A stretch of DNA of 64,000 nucleotides from Rikenellaceae bacterium. GTDB lineage: Bacteria > Bacteroidota > Bacteroidia > Bacteroidales > UBA932. The stretch covers positions 13,746 through 77,745 of the forward strand of contig CAAGIG010000087.1 in NCBI GenBank assembly GCA_900769885.1. Direction: 5' to 3'. The notes beneath the pieces were generated by a model, which saw nothing but the letters and a program-made list of their open reading frames with translations, made no database searches and was not told where the DNA came from. Both the position numbers and the translations under genes were made by a program. Shown piece after piece: positions 45,740 through 54,505 of the stretch (position 1 is its first letter; every line of letters begins with the position of its first letter).

Positions 45740-46084
45740 CTAAGGCATACCCGGTCCCAATGGCATATCAGGAGAAATGAGTATATAAGTAGTCTTTCCT
45801 TTATTTATATAGTAGATTCGTTGCACCCATTGGTCGTAATCATTTGCGTAAACTTTAATAGCTACAGTTTCAGGAAGAGGCTCGAAATATTGAGTCTGAT
45901 GCGGAGTGAAATAGGCGGAGGTCATACTTACCTCCCTCTGTTGCTGGTCAAATTCATAAAATGAAAATGAGAGTTCATAAGGGGTGTTGTTACACACTTC
46001 ATATTCTGTTCTGGAGCCCCACTCACACGATGTGGCCAATAAAATAACGCTGAACAGAATCACAAATAACTGGTTATACTTCAT
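45740..46084 (-). CDS. Small hypothetical lipoprotein
   Basis: A 114-residue protein with a lipoprotein signal (NQLFVILFSVILLATSC, lipid Cys at residue 20). The remaining ~95 residues are predicted beta-rich, with YEVCNNTPYELSFSFYEFDQ, YFEPLPETVAIKVYA and YYINKGKTTYILISPD. I do not recognise a family. The frame extends 10 codons further upstream, but the start chosen gives a proper signal peptide. It stands alone between a convergent terminator and tRNA-Leu. Confidence 0.65.
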   Translation of the reverse strand: MKYNQLFVILFSVILLATSCEWGSRTEYEVCNNTPYELSFSFYEFDQQQREVSMTSAYFTPHQTQYFEPLPETVAIKVYANDYDQWVQRIYYINKGKTTYILISPDMPLGPGMP

Positions 46085-46159
46085 ATTATAGATTGCTACT
46101 TTTCGTTTGAACAAAGGGCAATTATATAAATTTTTTTACACACTTCGGGAAAAAATTCT

Positions 46160-46167
46160 TACATTTG
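46160..46167 (+). promoter_or_regulatory. -7 promoter element for tRNA-Leu
   Basis: TACATTTG matches TAnnTTTG and ends 12 nt before the first base of the tRNA, consistent with a short primary transcript leader. Confidence 0.6.
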
Positions 46168-46179
46168 CGAACTTTTTCT

Positions 46180-46265
46180 GCTCGGGTGGTGGAATAGGTA
46201 GACACGCAGGACTTAAAATCCTGTGGGCAGAAATGCCCGTACGGGTTCGATTCCCGTCCCGAGCA
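46180..46265 (+). tRNA. tRNA-Leu (anticodon TAA)
   Basis: An 86-nt tRNA. Acceptor arm GCTCGGG pairs with CCCGAGC (46258-46264), discriminator A at 46265; anticodon stem CAGGA/TCCTG closes the loop CTTAAAA with anticodon TAA at 46214-46216. A long variable arm (GGGCAGAAATGCCC region) marks a class II tRNA, and GGTTCGATTCC is the T loop. CCA is not encoded. It reads UUA codons. It has its own -7 box and terminator. Confidence 0.97.
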
Positions 46266-46276
46266 CGAAAAACTCC

Positions 46277-46311
46277 AAAAGCATTCTTCTTTAACAGGGG
46301 AATGCTTTTTT
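46277..46311 (+). terminator. Rho-independent terminator after tRNA-Leu
   Basis: AAAAGCATTC pairs with GAATGCTTTT over a 13-nt loop, with a run of six T at 46306-46311. It begins 12 nt after the tRNA. Confidence 0.85.
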
Positions 46312-46398
46312 AGTACTCCATCGCGATTGAGGTTTCTCATTTTATCAAAAATTTCATCATACAATTGTAATATTGTAGTCTTTTTTGCTAATAATTAC

Positions 46399-46406
46399 TA
46401 TCTTCG
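46399..46406 (+). promoter_or_regulatory. TTCG-type -7 element before the nifX-like gene
   Basis: TATCTTCG, one base from TAnnTTTG, lies 26 nt before the ATG at 46433 and shares the 12-mer TATCTTCGCCAC with 35943. A TTG at 46373-46375 is 23 nt upstream, a little wide for a -33 box. Confidence 0.45.
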
Positions 46407-46432
46407 CCACTTATTACGAAAAGACTATTTTT

Positions 46433-46786
46433 ATGAAAATTGCAGTACCCACCAGAGATGGTGCAGTTGATAATCATTTCGGTCATTGCGCATACTACAC
46501 AATCTATGAAGTAGTAAATGGAGAGGTGTCTCAAAAAATGACTATGGCATCTCCTCAAGGATGCGGATGCAAATCAAACATCGCTTCAGTATTCAGAGAA
46601 ATGGGAGTCCGCCTCCTACTTGGAGGAAGTATGGGCCAAGGGGCCAAAAATGTACTTGAGTCCAATGGAATAGAGGTAATCAGAGGTTGCTCCGGAGATG
46701 TTGACCAACTTATATCCGACTACCTTGCCGGAAAAATCAAAGACAGCGGCGAAGGATGTCACAGTCATCACGACTGCCAGGGATAA
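46433..46786 (+). CDS. NifX/NifB-type iron-molybdenum cluster-binding family protein
   Basis: A 117-residue member of the dinitrogenase iron-molybdenum cofactor family. AVPTRDGAVDNHFGHCAYYTIYE (ends AVPTRDG and YTIYE) at the start and LLLGGSMGQGAKNVLESNGI in the middle are typical. It carries a CGC motif near residue 44 and a Cys/His-rich tail (GEGCHSHHDCQG) that could bind metal. No nif genes are in the window, so it is an orphan; such proteins are widespread in anaerobes and their client cluster is unknown. The chosen Met is the family start; the frame opens 16 codons earlier. Confidence 0.85.
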   Translation: MKIAVPTRDGAVDNHFGHCAYYTIYEVVNGEVSQKMTMASPQGCGCKSNIASVFREMGVRLLLGGSMGQGAKNVLESNGIEVIRGCSGDVDQLISDYLAGKIKDSGEGCHSHHDCQG

Positions 46787-46836
46787 AAATCATCAAACCC
46801 GAAAACACAATCAAAACATTTTTAATAAACAAACAA

Positions 46837-49800
46837 ATGAAAAAATTTCTATTATTAACAATCTCGGCACTAGTTCTTGCCCTTTCTTCTTGTAAAGAGA
46901 CAGTTCCAGAGCCCACAGTTAAAGCTGTTGCCGGAGAAGCAACTGAAAACTCTTTGAGTTTCACTGTAACTCCCACTAATGCTGAATCTGGTGCATACCT
47001 TTGTGTAGAAGGTTCACAAGAGATCAGTTCTGCTGAAGATATCTTGGCACAAGGTATCAAATTTGATGTTTCTAAAGAGAGCACTCAAACCGTTTCAAAT
47101 CTAAGAAAAGGTACTGAGTACACTATTATGGTGGCTGTAAGTGCAGGCCCTCATAAAGTTGCCGCTACCCCTTTCAAAATGAAAACCCAAGGTGGTCCTC
47201 CTACCATTACCATTGAAGAAGGTACTGCTTCAGGTTCATCTCTTTCATTCGTAGCTAACACAACTAACGCTACTAAAGCTGCTTACGTTATCTTCACAGA
47301 AGGTGAAGCTCCTGCAGCTGAAGAGATCATTGCACAAGGTACTGAATTCAACGTTGGTGAAAACGTAACTGTAACTGTTACTGAACTTGCAGCGGCTACT
47401 GAATATATCATCGTTGCTGCAGCTACCGACGGTGAAACCACTGTAGCTTCTGAAGCTCTTGAAATGACTACTACCAACGGTCAAACCGAAGGCGGTATCA
47501 CAGAAGTAACCGGTAGAAGATGGCACAAATACAACTATGGTCTTAACATCCACAACAACGAAGGATGTTATGCATTCATCAATATGTATTTGGATGCTCC
47601 CGGTCCTGGTGGAGTTATTCCTGAAGGAACTTACCCTGTAATGTCTTATGATGGTGAATATGACGGTGGTGGAGAGCCTATTACTCCTGCTGCTTCTTCA
47701 TTCATCTGGGATATGGGTTCTTTGATGACTTTCGATGATCAATACTACAACACAGGTAACTACACTTCACCTGCATCAGGTTACATCAAAGTTTCTCACC
47801 TAAGCAATGGTTACAAATTGGAAATTGACCTTACCGACACCGACGGTTACAATATGAAAGGTGTATACGAAGGTGTTGTAGGCTATACCTTTGAACAAGA
47901 AGGTTTCAGCAACCCTCCTATTCCTTGGAACGAAACAACTATCGAAGGTAACCTAACTTCAGTAACCGGTACAAACTTTGGTAACGAAGGTGGTTTCTAT
48001 CTATGGATGAAAACCGAACAAGGACCTTATGATATCTTTATGATTCTTCGTAACCCTGTTGTTTACGACGGTCTAATCCCTGAAGGAACCTACACCGTTG
48101 GTAACTTCGATCCTGAAAATCCTGATCTTCTTGTAATTGACGGTTCTGAAGAACAATCACAAGCACAACTTGAATCAGACCACAGAAGATATCTTGTTGA
48201 CGGTGGTACAATGACTGTTACCCACGTTACCGGTGGTTACAACCTAGTTCTTAACTTCGAAAACGAACTTAAGACCAAATTCAACATCACTTGGGAAGGT
48301 GCTATTACAGACCACTGGGGAGATGGTGAATTTATGAATCCTGAAGGACCTGCAAAACCTGAAATTGAATGGGAATATTTGGATTGCCAATACTTCAACG
48401 ACCAAAACTACATCTTGGCAGGTAAAGGTACTCAAGGTTCAGAAGTAGTAGAATTTTTGTTTGAATTGTATTGTCCAAGCTCACTATACAAAATTCTTCC
48501 TAAAGCTGAATATACATTTGGTGGTACTGAATACTATTTCACTGGCTCATATGTAAACAACAGCGCTGTTAACGGCGGTCTTGTTAAAGTAGACCACTTG
48601 AAAGAAGGTTACGACCTTTATATTCAAGTAACTACCGAAGATGGCAATACATACAAACTATCATACGAAGGTATTATCGCTGACTACGAAAATTCAGGTT
48701 TCCAAAACCCTCCTGTACCTGGTGCTGAAGAAAACAACTGTACAGTATTCGGTGCAGCAGGCAGCTATGGCAGCACATCTTACACCCTTGTATTCAAAGA
48801 AGGTAACAAAGAAAAATTGAACCTTAATGTAAACTGCCCTTGGTCTGTATGTAACATCATCCCTGAAGGTGAATATCCTGTAGACACAAAAGTATCTTGG
48901 GACACCCCTTCACAATATGATTACTATGTAAATGCTAACAACTCATACGCAGGTAGCAAATCTCTAACTTCAGGTCTTCTTGTTGTATCTCACCTTGAAG
49001 ATGGCGGTTACACCATCACTTTCGAAGGAACTGACAATGGTGGTAACACATACGACTACAACTTCACCGGAGTTATGGAACCTACCGACAACTGGAGCAC
49101 AATCAACAACCCTCCTATTCCTTGGAAAGACATCACTGTAAATACAGAAGTTCTTGCTCTAACCGGTGACCACACCACACCTGAAAAAGAATTCAGATTG
49201 ACAGTTATGTTGGGTGACTATCCTTACGATATGTATTTGGTTCTTGAAGCTCCTGAAACTGTACAAGACGGTATCATCCCTGAAGGTACTTACACCATCG
49301 GTGGAGAATATGGTATCGGTGCTAACTCTTGGGTAAATGACGGAGAATGGGAAGTTGGTTTCACAGGAAACTCTTCAGTAACCATTACTCACCTTGACGA
49401 AGGTTATGGTGTTGAATTTGCTCTTGAAACACAACTTAAGACTAAGATCAATGCTACCCGCAACGGTCTTATCTTCAAAACTCAAGGTGCTCAATACGAT
49501 TTCCAGAACCCTGGTTACGAATACGAACCTTACTATGACATCGTAATGACTCAAGGTGCATCTGCAGGAACTATCACCACTAACAACACTGGTGTAGAAC
49601 TTAAGAGATACGTATTCCAAAGCGCAGCCGGAGACTATATGGAAATGGCATTCTACAAAGAATCTGCTGAACCATATCTACAAGAAGGTACTTACACTCC
49701 TGGTGACGAGTTCGATCCAAGATATCCTTTCGGACCTTTCACATTCTGGGGTAACGGATGTCCTCTAACTATTGTAGGTTCAGGCCAATCATATCCTTAC

Positions 49801-50340
49801 TATATGTCTAACGGTACTATCCAGGTAGATATCGACGATAACAACAACTACACTATCGTTATGAAATCATACGCTTGGATCGGTGATGGTAACAAACTTA
49901 TCAAAGTAACCTACCAAGGTGACCTTGAAGGTATCTCAACCGGCGAACCCAGCAACCCTGGTACCGGTGACGGAGATCCATACGCTGACTACCAAGACAC
50001 ATATATGCAAGTAGCAATGCACTGGAACTCAACCAGTTCAATGGTAGTACTTATGGCAAGTGATGATTCATTCGTATACCAACTTAACCTTCTTCACAGC
50101 TCAAGCGATGCTCTACCTGCAGGTATCTATGACATCGACGATGCTGACGGAGACGAACTTGGTCTTGAAAGCACATCACAGCTAACAGATATGTCAAACT
50201 CCTACTCTTCTAAACCTGTTTCAGGTCAATTGGAAGTTCAAGTGGATGGTAGCGGTAACTATAATCTATATCTTAATATAGTTAATGACCTTGGCGAAAA
50301 CATCAAGGCAAAGTATAGTGGTCCTATCACTTGGAATTAA
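46837..50340 (+). CDS. Large modular surface lipoprotein: two Fn3-like domains and ~7 repeats
   Basis: A 1167-residue lipoprotein. LLLTISALVLALSSC gives a lipid Cys at residue 19, followed by KETVPEP, an acidic stretch that may act as a surface-export signal. Two related Fn3-like domains lie at about 25-117 and 120-213 (NLRKGTEYTIMVAVSAG / ELAAATEYIIVAAATDG). Then come about seven modules of 121-153 residues, each starting [IL]P-x-[GA]-x-Y (residues 261, 414, 554, 675, 814, 948, 1093) and holding a V-x-H-L-x3-GY strand and a Y-x-G ending. No catalytic motif and no T9SS C-terminal domain. Codons are strongly biased to GGT, CCT, AAC and GAA, suggesting heavy expression. I do not recognise the repeat family. 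Confidence 0.8.
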   Translation: MKKFLLLTISALVLALSSCKETVPEPTVKAVAGEATENSLSFTVTPTNAESGAYLCVEGSQEISSAEDILAQGIKFDVSKESTQTVSNLRKGTEYTIMVAVSAGPHKVAATPFKMKTQGGPPTITIEEGTASGSSLSFVANTTNATKAAYVIFTEGEAPAAEEIIAQGTEFNVGENVTVTVTELAAATEYIIVAAATDGETTVASEALEMTTTNGQTEGGITEVTGRRWHKYNYGLNIHNNEGCYAFINMYLDAPGPGGVIPEGTYPVMSYDGEYDGGGEPITPAASSFIWDMGSLMTFDDQYYNTGNYTSPASGYIKVSHLSNGYKLEIDLTDTDGYNMKGVYEGVVGYTFEQEGFSNPPIPWNETTIEGNLTSVTGTNFGNEGGFYLWMKTEQGPYDIFMILRNPVVYDGLIPEGTYTVGNFDPENPDLLVIDGSEEQSQAQLESDHRRYLVDGGTMTVTHVTGGYNLVLNFENELKTKFNITWEGAITDHWGDGEFMNPEGPAKPEIEWEYLDCQYFNDQNYILAGKGTQGSEVVEFLFELYCPSSLYKILPKAEYTFGGTEYYFTGSYVNNSAVNGGLVKVDHLKEGYDLYIQVTTEDGNTYKLSYEGIIADYENSGFQNPPVPGAEENNCTVFGAAGSYGSTSYTLVFKEGNKEKLNLNVNCPWSVCNIIPEGEYPVDTKVSWDTPSQYDYYVNANNSYAGSKSLTSGLLVVSHLEDGGYTITFEGTDNGGNTYDYNFTGVMEPTDNWSTINNPPIPWKDITVNTEVLALTGDHTTPEKEFRLTVMLGDYPYDMYLVLEAPETVQDGIIPEGTYTIGGEYGIGANSWVNDGEWEVGFTGNSSVTITHLDEGYGVEFALETQLKTKINATRNGLIFKTQGAQYDFQNPGYEYEPYYDIVMTQGASAGTITTNNTGVELKRYVFQSAAGDYMEMAFYKESAEPYLQEGTYTPGDEFDPRYPFGPFTFWGNGCPLTIVGSGQSYPYYMSNGTIQVDIDDNNNYTIVMKSYAWIGDGNKLIKVTYQGDLEGISTGEPSNPGTGDGDPYADYQDTYMQVAMHWNSTSSMVVLMASDDSFVYQLNLLHSSSDALPAGIYDIDDADGDELGLESTSQLTDMSNSYSSKPVSGQLEVQVDGSGNYNLYLNIVNDLGENIKAKYSGPITWN
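47617..50337 (+). repeat. Seven tandem ~140-residue protein modules (coding repeat)
   Basis: Each module begins with a variant of IPEGTY: IPEGTY (261, 414, 814), LPKAEY (554), IPEGEY (675), LQEGTY (948), LPAGIY (1093); spacing is 153, 140, 121, 139, 134 and 145 residues. About 50-60 residues later comes [GT]-x-[MLI]-x-V-x-H-L/V-x2-GY (e.g. IKVSHLSNGYKLEI, VKVDHLKEGYDLYI), then W/Y-x-G. Most modules are joined by N-P-P-[IV]-P linkers. Divergence between copies is high, so the array is old; it is a protein-level repeat rather than a DNA repeat. Confidence 0.8.
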
Positions 50341-50361
50341 TAAGATCAATACACAAAATTT

Positions 50362-50393
50362 GAGGTCAACCTTTCGAGGTTGGCCTCTTTTTA
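50362..50393 (+). terminator. Rho-independent terminator after the modular lipoprotein
   Basis: GAGGTCAACC pairs with GGTTGGCCTC (one G-U pair) over a 6-nt loop TTTCGA, followed by TTTTTATT, 21 nt past the stop. It ends the nifX-like/lipoprotein unit. Confidence 0.9.
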
Positions 50394-50536
50394 TTATGCC
50401 CCACGCACATAATTATATCATTAATATCGGCATAAAGCCTTGCCTTACAAAGAGATTTCTCGAAACTTCAGACAGCTGCCATTACCGGGTATCTTAACCT
50501 CGCTATATGAACTTTGTCAGAATATAATGGTTATTC

Positions 50537-51625
50537 CTATCCGCGCTTCTTGTAAGAGAGGATAGCCCACGAAATGATAAATACGAAGAATACTACCAAT
50601 GGTTTGATATAAGGAAGAAGATCTTTGAATGAACTTCCTTTGAGGTAGATAAGTCTCATTATTTCAGAGAAATAGGTAAGTGGATTGATAAAGGCAATAA
50701 ATTGTGCCCAGGATGGCATTGAAGATATAGGAGTCAAAATTCCGGACATCAGAATAAAAATAATGACAACAAAGAAAATGGTAAACATCGCCTGTTGCAT
50801 TATTGTAGAGTAATTGGAAATAATAAGACCTAATGCCGAAATTCCAAGAATAAAGAAAATGGAGACTCCATACAAAAGCAATATACTCCCTGCAGGAGGC
50901 AAGGCATACATCAAATAAGAGACAATCAAAGAGAGTGTCAGCACCACCACCCCGATTATCCAATAAGGGATAAGTTTTCCCAGAATAAAAGCATACTTGG
51001 GAACAGGGGTGACATTTATCTGTTCAATAGTTCCGTTCTCTTTTTCTATAACGATATTCATCGAGGGGAGAAAACCCACTATCAGAGTCACTACCAGCAC
51101 GATGAGTGAAGGAATCATCGGAACCTTGTAATCCATTGTAGAGTTAAACTGATATGTCGACTCAACAGAGATATTGACAGGAATCTCTCCTCCAAATTCT
51201 GATGCAAAGTCTGCTAAAATAGCTGAAAGATATGATGTTCCAAGATTAGCCTTGGTCTCATTCACAGCATTGGCCGCTATCATCACAGAAGATTTTCTCT
51301 CCAATGTGATATCTGTCTCAAAAGAGGGTGGAATCTCAAGGATAATATCTGATTTGCCAGACTCAATATACTCCAATGCCTCATCATAATCTGAAGCAAG
51401 ACCGATAAAGTTAAAGTACTCTGTCGAAGATAGTTTATTGAGCATCTGGGCAGAGACCGAAGACCTGTCGTAATCTACTACTGTTATATTTACATTCTTG
51501 ATTTCCATAGTTGTTGCCCACGGAAATACAAGCATAACCAGACAAGGGAGGACAAATATAAGAGAAATTATGAATTTGTCCCTCCACAGTTGTTTGAACT
51601 CTTTTTCTATAAGGTACTTTATCAT
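50537..51625 (-). CDS. ABC-2 transporter permease (YbhR-like)
   Basis: A 362-residue membrane protein with the ABC-2 exporter layout: one N-terminal helix (about 18-38), a large extracytoplasmic domain (about 40-165), then five helices. VEKENGTIEQINVTPVPKY is the conserved cytoplasmic segment before the core helices. It overlaps the other permease gene by 4 bp (ATGA). It is the last gene of the six-gene exporter unit and should form a heterodimer with its neighbour. Confidence 0.87.
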   Translation of the reverse strand: MIKYLIEKEFKQLWRDKFIISLIFVLPCLVMLVFPWATTMEIKNVNITVVDYDRSSVSAQMLNKLSSTEYFNFIGLASDYDEALEYIESGKSDIILEIPPSFETDITLERKSSVMIAANAVNETKANLGTSYLSAILADFASEFGGEIPVNISVESTYQFNSTMDYKVPMIPSLIVLVVTLIVGFLPSMNIVIEKENGTIEQINVTPVPKYAFILGKLIPYWIIGVVVLTLSLIVSYLMYALPPAGSILLLYGVSIFFILGISALGLIISNYSTIMQQAMFTIFFVVIIFILMSGILTPISSMPSWAQFIAFINPLTYFSEIMRLIYLKGSSFKDLLPYIKPLVVFFVFIISWAILSYKKRG

Positions 51626-52764
51626 AATCTGTCTTTGTATTTATACACACTGAACGAAGTTATTGCTATAAGGAATCCAAAGAGAATAAGGACAATATCG
51701 AGACAATATTTGACACTTACCCCTTGAATCATAAGGGCTTTCATTGCATCTATGTACCACCTTGCCGGTATTACATTTGAAAAATATTGCAATGCCACAG
51801 GCATACTCTCTATTGGGAACAACATCCCTGAGAGGAGCAAAGTGGGAAGGAGGAATACCATTGCTGAGATAAGGATTGCCTCTTCCTGGGTAGATACCAG
51901 AGTCGAAACCAGAATTCCAAGACTCAACGATACCATTATATATAATAGCGATATCATCACCACCCACAACATACTTCCGCTGACTGGAACCTGCAACAGA
52001 TAAATCGCCAGAAGGATAGTCGTGGCAAGGTTGACTGCTGAAATGACAAAATATGGGATAGTTTTAGCAATAATCACAAGGAATGGTTTCACCGGAGAGA
52101 CCAACAGCACCTCCATTGTTCCCCTCTCCTTCTCCTTCACAATGGAAACTGATGTCATCATTGAACAGACCAAAGTGAGAATCATCCCCATAACCCCCGG
52201 CACGAAGTTGAACGAACTCTTCATTTGAGGATTGTAAAGCATTGTTGTAGAAGGCTTTATCTCAACAGGAGGAACCCACGAAGGATCCACATTGTTCATT
52301 ATAACCTCTTCTGCCAGGTCTGTCTGAGACCTTGCTATGATATTTCTCAGATAGAATTGTGCCATTTGGGCAATATTCATATTTGTACCGTCGAGCAGAA
52401 TCTGGACATTGGCACTCCCTTCGTGAGAGAGCTGGTAATAAAAATTCTCCTGAAAAATTATTGCAACCTCGATATTATTATTCAGAAATGCTGCATCAAG
52501 TTCCTCTTTCTCAGAGGCATCGAGGACAACAGTAAAATATTCGCTCGCATCGATACGGGAGATGAGCCTTTGTGCAAAAACATCTGAGGAGGGTGTATAA
52601 ACCCCGACTTTTACATTTTTAAGTTCTGTAGAGAGGGCAAAACCAAACAGCACAATCATTACCACTGGCATTACCAGCAGAACCATCAAAGTCCTGGTAT
52701 CCCTGAGGATATGGTTGAACTCCTTACCTACAAAGGAGATAAATCTCGCAACACTTTTATTCAT
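51622..52764 (-). CDS. ABC-2 transporter permease (YbhS-like)
   Basis: A 380-residue paralogue of the neighbouring permease: helix at about 24-44, extracytoplasmic domain about 45-175, and five C-terminal helices. KEKERGTMEVLLVSPVKPF is the conserved pre-helix motif. The frame extends 18 codons upstream into the ATPase gene, but MNKSVARFISFVGKEFNHIL is the natural start, overlapping the ATPase end by 8 bp. Confidence 0.87.
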   Translation of the reverse strand: MNKSVARFISFVGKEFNHILRDTRTLMVLLVMPVVMIVLFGFALSTELKNVKVGVYTPSSDVFAQRLISRIDASEYFTVVLDASEKEELDAAFLNNNIEVAIIFQENFYYQLSHEGSANVQILLDGTNMNIAQMAQFYLRNIIARSQTDLAEEVIMNNVDPSWVPPVEIKPSTTMLYNPQMKSSFNFVPGVMGMILTLVCSMMTSVSIVKEKERGTMEVLLVSPVKPFLVIIAKTIPYFVISAVNLATTILLAIYLLQVPVSGSMLWVVMISLLYIMVSLSLGILVSTLVSTQEEAILISAMVFLLPTLLLSGMLFPIESMPVALQYFSNVIPARWYIDAMKALMIQGVSVKYCLDIVLILFGFLIAITSFSVYKYKDRL

Positions 52765-53566
52765 CTCTCTTGGCTTTTCTGGCAAGGGTATGGAACACCT
52801 GATCCATATTTGCCGCATTAAACTTTCTCTTCAATTCTGATGGGGAATCGAGCGCTTCGATTTTGCCGTCCACCATAATCGATACTCTGTCACAATACTC
52901 CGCCTCATCCATATAGTGGGTAGTTACAAAAATAGTAATTCCCCTCTCTGCCGCATCGTAAATCATCTCCCAGAAACCCCTTCTGGTCGCGGGGTCAACG
53001 CCACCGGTAGGTTCATCCAGAAAGACAATTTGAGGCTCGTGGAAGATAGCTACAGAGAATGCCAGTTTCTGTTTCCATCCCAAAGGGAGAGAACGGACAA
53101 ACATATTTCTCTGCTCGTTAAGATTCAGTCTATCAAGCAATTGATTGGTCTTGACCTCAATCTCCTTATCACTCATTCCGTAAATTCCACCGAAAAGACG
53201 GATATTCTCCCATACCTTAAGATCCTCGTACAACGAGAACTTCTGGCTCATATACCCGATAGACCTCTTTATATTTTTGACCTCCCATTTCAAGTCATAA
53301 CCTGCCACCATAGCCCTGCCGTCAGTAGGTTTGCTAAGTCCGCACAACATCTTCATAGCAGTAGTCTTACCGGCACCATTTGCCCCAAGGAAACCGAAAA
53401 TCTCCCCTTTTTTGACAGAAAAAGAGATATGGTCTACCGCCACAAAATCGCCAAAACACTTGGTAAGTCCTTCAGCTCTGATAATCTCCCCTTCCCGCAA
53501 AAAAGGTTCGCTGTCATTATTCATATATTCCAGAAACTTCTTCCTGAATTTATCTCTCCAAATCAT
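52757..53566 (-). CDS. ABC transporter ATP-binding protein (second half of YbhF type)
   Basis: A 269-residue ATPase. Walker A GANGAGKTTAMK (about 56-67) and Walker B IVFLDEPTGGVDPA are intact, and TTHYMDEAEYCD is the H-loop region. The ABC signature LSGGQ is degenerate: RSLPLGWKQKLAF. This exact type of change is seen in one half of the E. coli YbhF ATPase, supporting the assignment. It lies 3 bp from the other ATPase and probably forms a heterodimer in which only one composite site hydrolyses efficiently. Confidence 0.9.
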   Translation of the reverse strand: MIWRDKFRKKFLEYMNNDSEPFLREGEIIRAEGLTKCFGDFVAVDHISFSVKKGEIFGFLGANGAGKTTAMKMLCGLSKPTDGRAMVAGYDLKWEVKNIKRSIGYMSQKFSLYEDLKVWENIRLFGGIYGMSDKEIEVKTNQLLDRLNLNEQRNMFVRSLPLGWKQKLAFSVAIFHEPQIVFLDEPTGGVDPATRRGFWEMIYDAAERGITIFVTTHYMDEAEYCDRVSIMVDGKIEALDSPSELKRKFNAANMDQVFHTLARKAKRDE

Positions 53567-53569
53567 ATT

Positions 53570-54496
53570 CTACATATTTAAAGTTTCCAGATACATATAA
53601 CAATCCTCAATATTAGGAGCAATCTCATAAACCTGAGTATTTCCAAAACCCCTGACATCAAGTTCATTTTTCAACAATGAAATCCCCTGCTGACTCGATA
53701 TACCCTTATCTTTCAATATGATATGATGAGTATCTCCAAAAGCAAAACAGCTCAATACCTCAGGAAAAGTACGCACCTCTCTCAGAAGAGCAGGCATCCT
53801 CTCACCTTTCAAAGCAAAAAGGTGATGGTCAAAATCTGCAATAATCTGACCTGGAGTTGCAGTCTTTAGAAACTTTCCGCTTCGTATCAAAGCAATTCTG
53901 TCGCAAAGAGTCGCCTCATCCATATAAGGTGTTGAGACAATAATTGCAAGCCCCTGCTCCTTTAATCTTCCCAACATAGTCCAGAACTCCTTTCGAGAAA
54001 CAGGGTCCACCCCTGTGGTAGGCTCATCCAGAAACAAAACCTCAGGCTTATGAATCAAGGCACAGCACAAAGCCAGTTTTTGCTTCATTCCCCCCGACAA
54101 AGCCCCCGCCTTACGCTTTTTAAATGGTTCAATCTGTGAATAAATATCTTTTACAAGGGAATAATTCTCTTCGAGAGTAGTTCCAAAAAGTGTTGCAAAG
54201 AAATTTATATTCTCCTCAACACTCAAATCCTGATACAAAGAGAATCTGCCTGGCATATATCCGACCTTTGAACGGATCTCCTTGTAATTTTCAATAACAT
54301 CAAGTCCCAAAACCCTGGCACTGCCACCATCGGGAAGAATCAGGGTTGTCAAAATCCGGAACAAAGAGGTCTTGCCGGCGCCATCAGGTCCGATAACACC
54401 AAAAATCTCCCCCGGAGAGACCTCCATAGAGACTCCGCACAACGCTTCCCTTGAACCGTATCGCTTCTTTAGATTATCTATCTGAACGCAGTACAT
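53570..54496 (-). CDS. ABC transporter ATP-binding protein (first half of YbhF type)
   Basis: A 308-residue ATPase with Walker A GPDGAGKTSLFR (about 36-47), canonical signature GALSGGMKQKLALCC, Walker B VLFLDEPTTGVDP and STPYMDEATLCD. A ~70-residue C-terminal extension (after residue 235) resembles the regulatory tail of drug/antibiotic ATPases. With the adjacent ATPase it corresponds to a split YbhF. It follows the HlyD-like gene by 9 bp. Confidence 0.92.
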   Translation of the reverse strand: MYCVQIDNLKKRYGSREALCGVSMEVSPGEIFGVIGPDGAGKTSLFRILTTLILPDGGSARVLGLDVIENYKEIRSKVGYMPGRFSLYQDLSVEENINFFATLFGTTLEENYSLVKDIYSQIEPFKKRKAGALSGGMKQKLALCCALIHKPEVLFLDEPTTGVDPVSRKEFWTMLGRLKEQGLAIIVSTPYMDEATLCDRIALIRSGKFLKTATPGQIIADFDHHLFALKGERMPALLREVRTFPEVLSCFAFGDTHHIILKDKGISSQQGISLLKNELDVRGFGNTQVYEIAPNIEDCYMYLETLNM

Positions 54497-54505
54497 TCCC
54501 GGAGC

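Noticed and set aside
47617..50337. DNA repeats suggesting a CRISPR or minisatellite
   Set aside because: The periodicity exists at protein level only; copies differ too much in nucleotide sequence and lie inside one reading frame.
52916..53581. 221-codon open frame on the plus strand
   Set aside because: Antisense to an ABC ATPase with intact Walker motifs; no independent start signal or domain.
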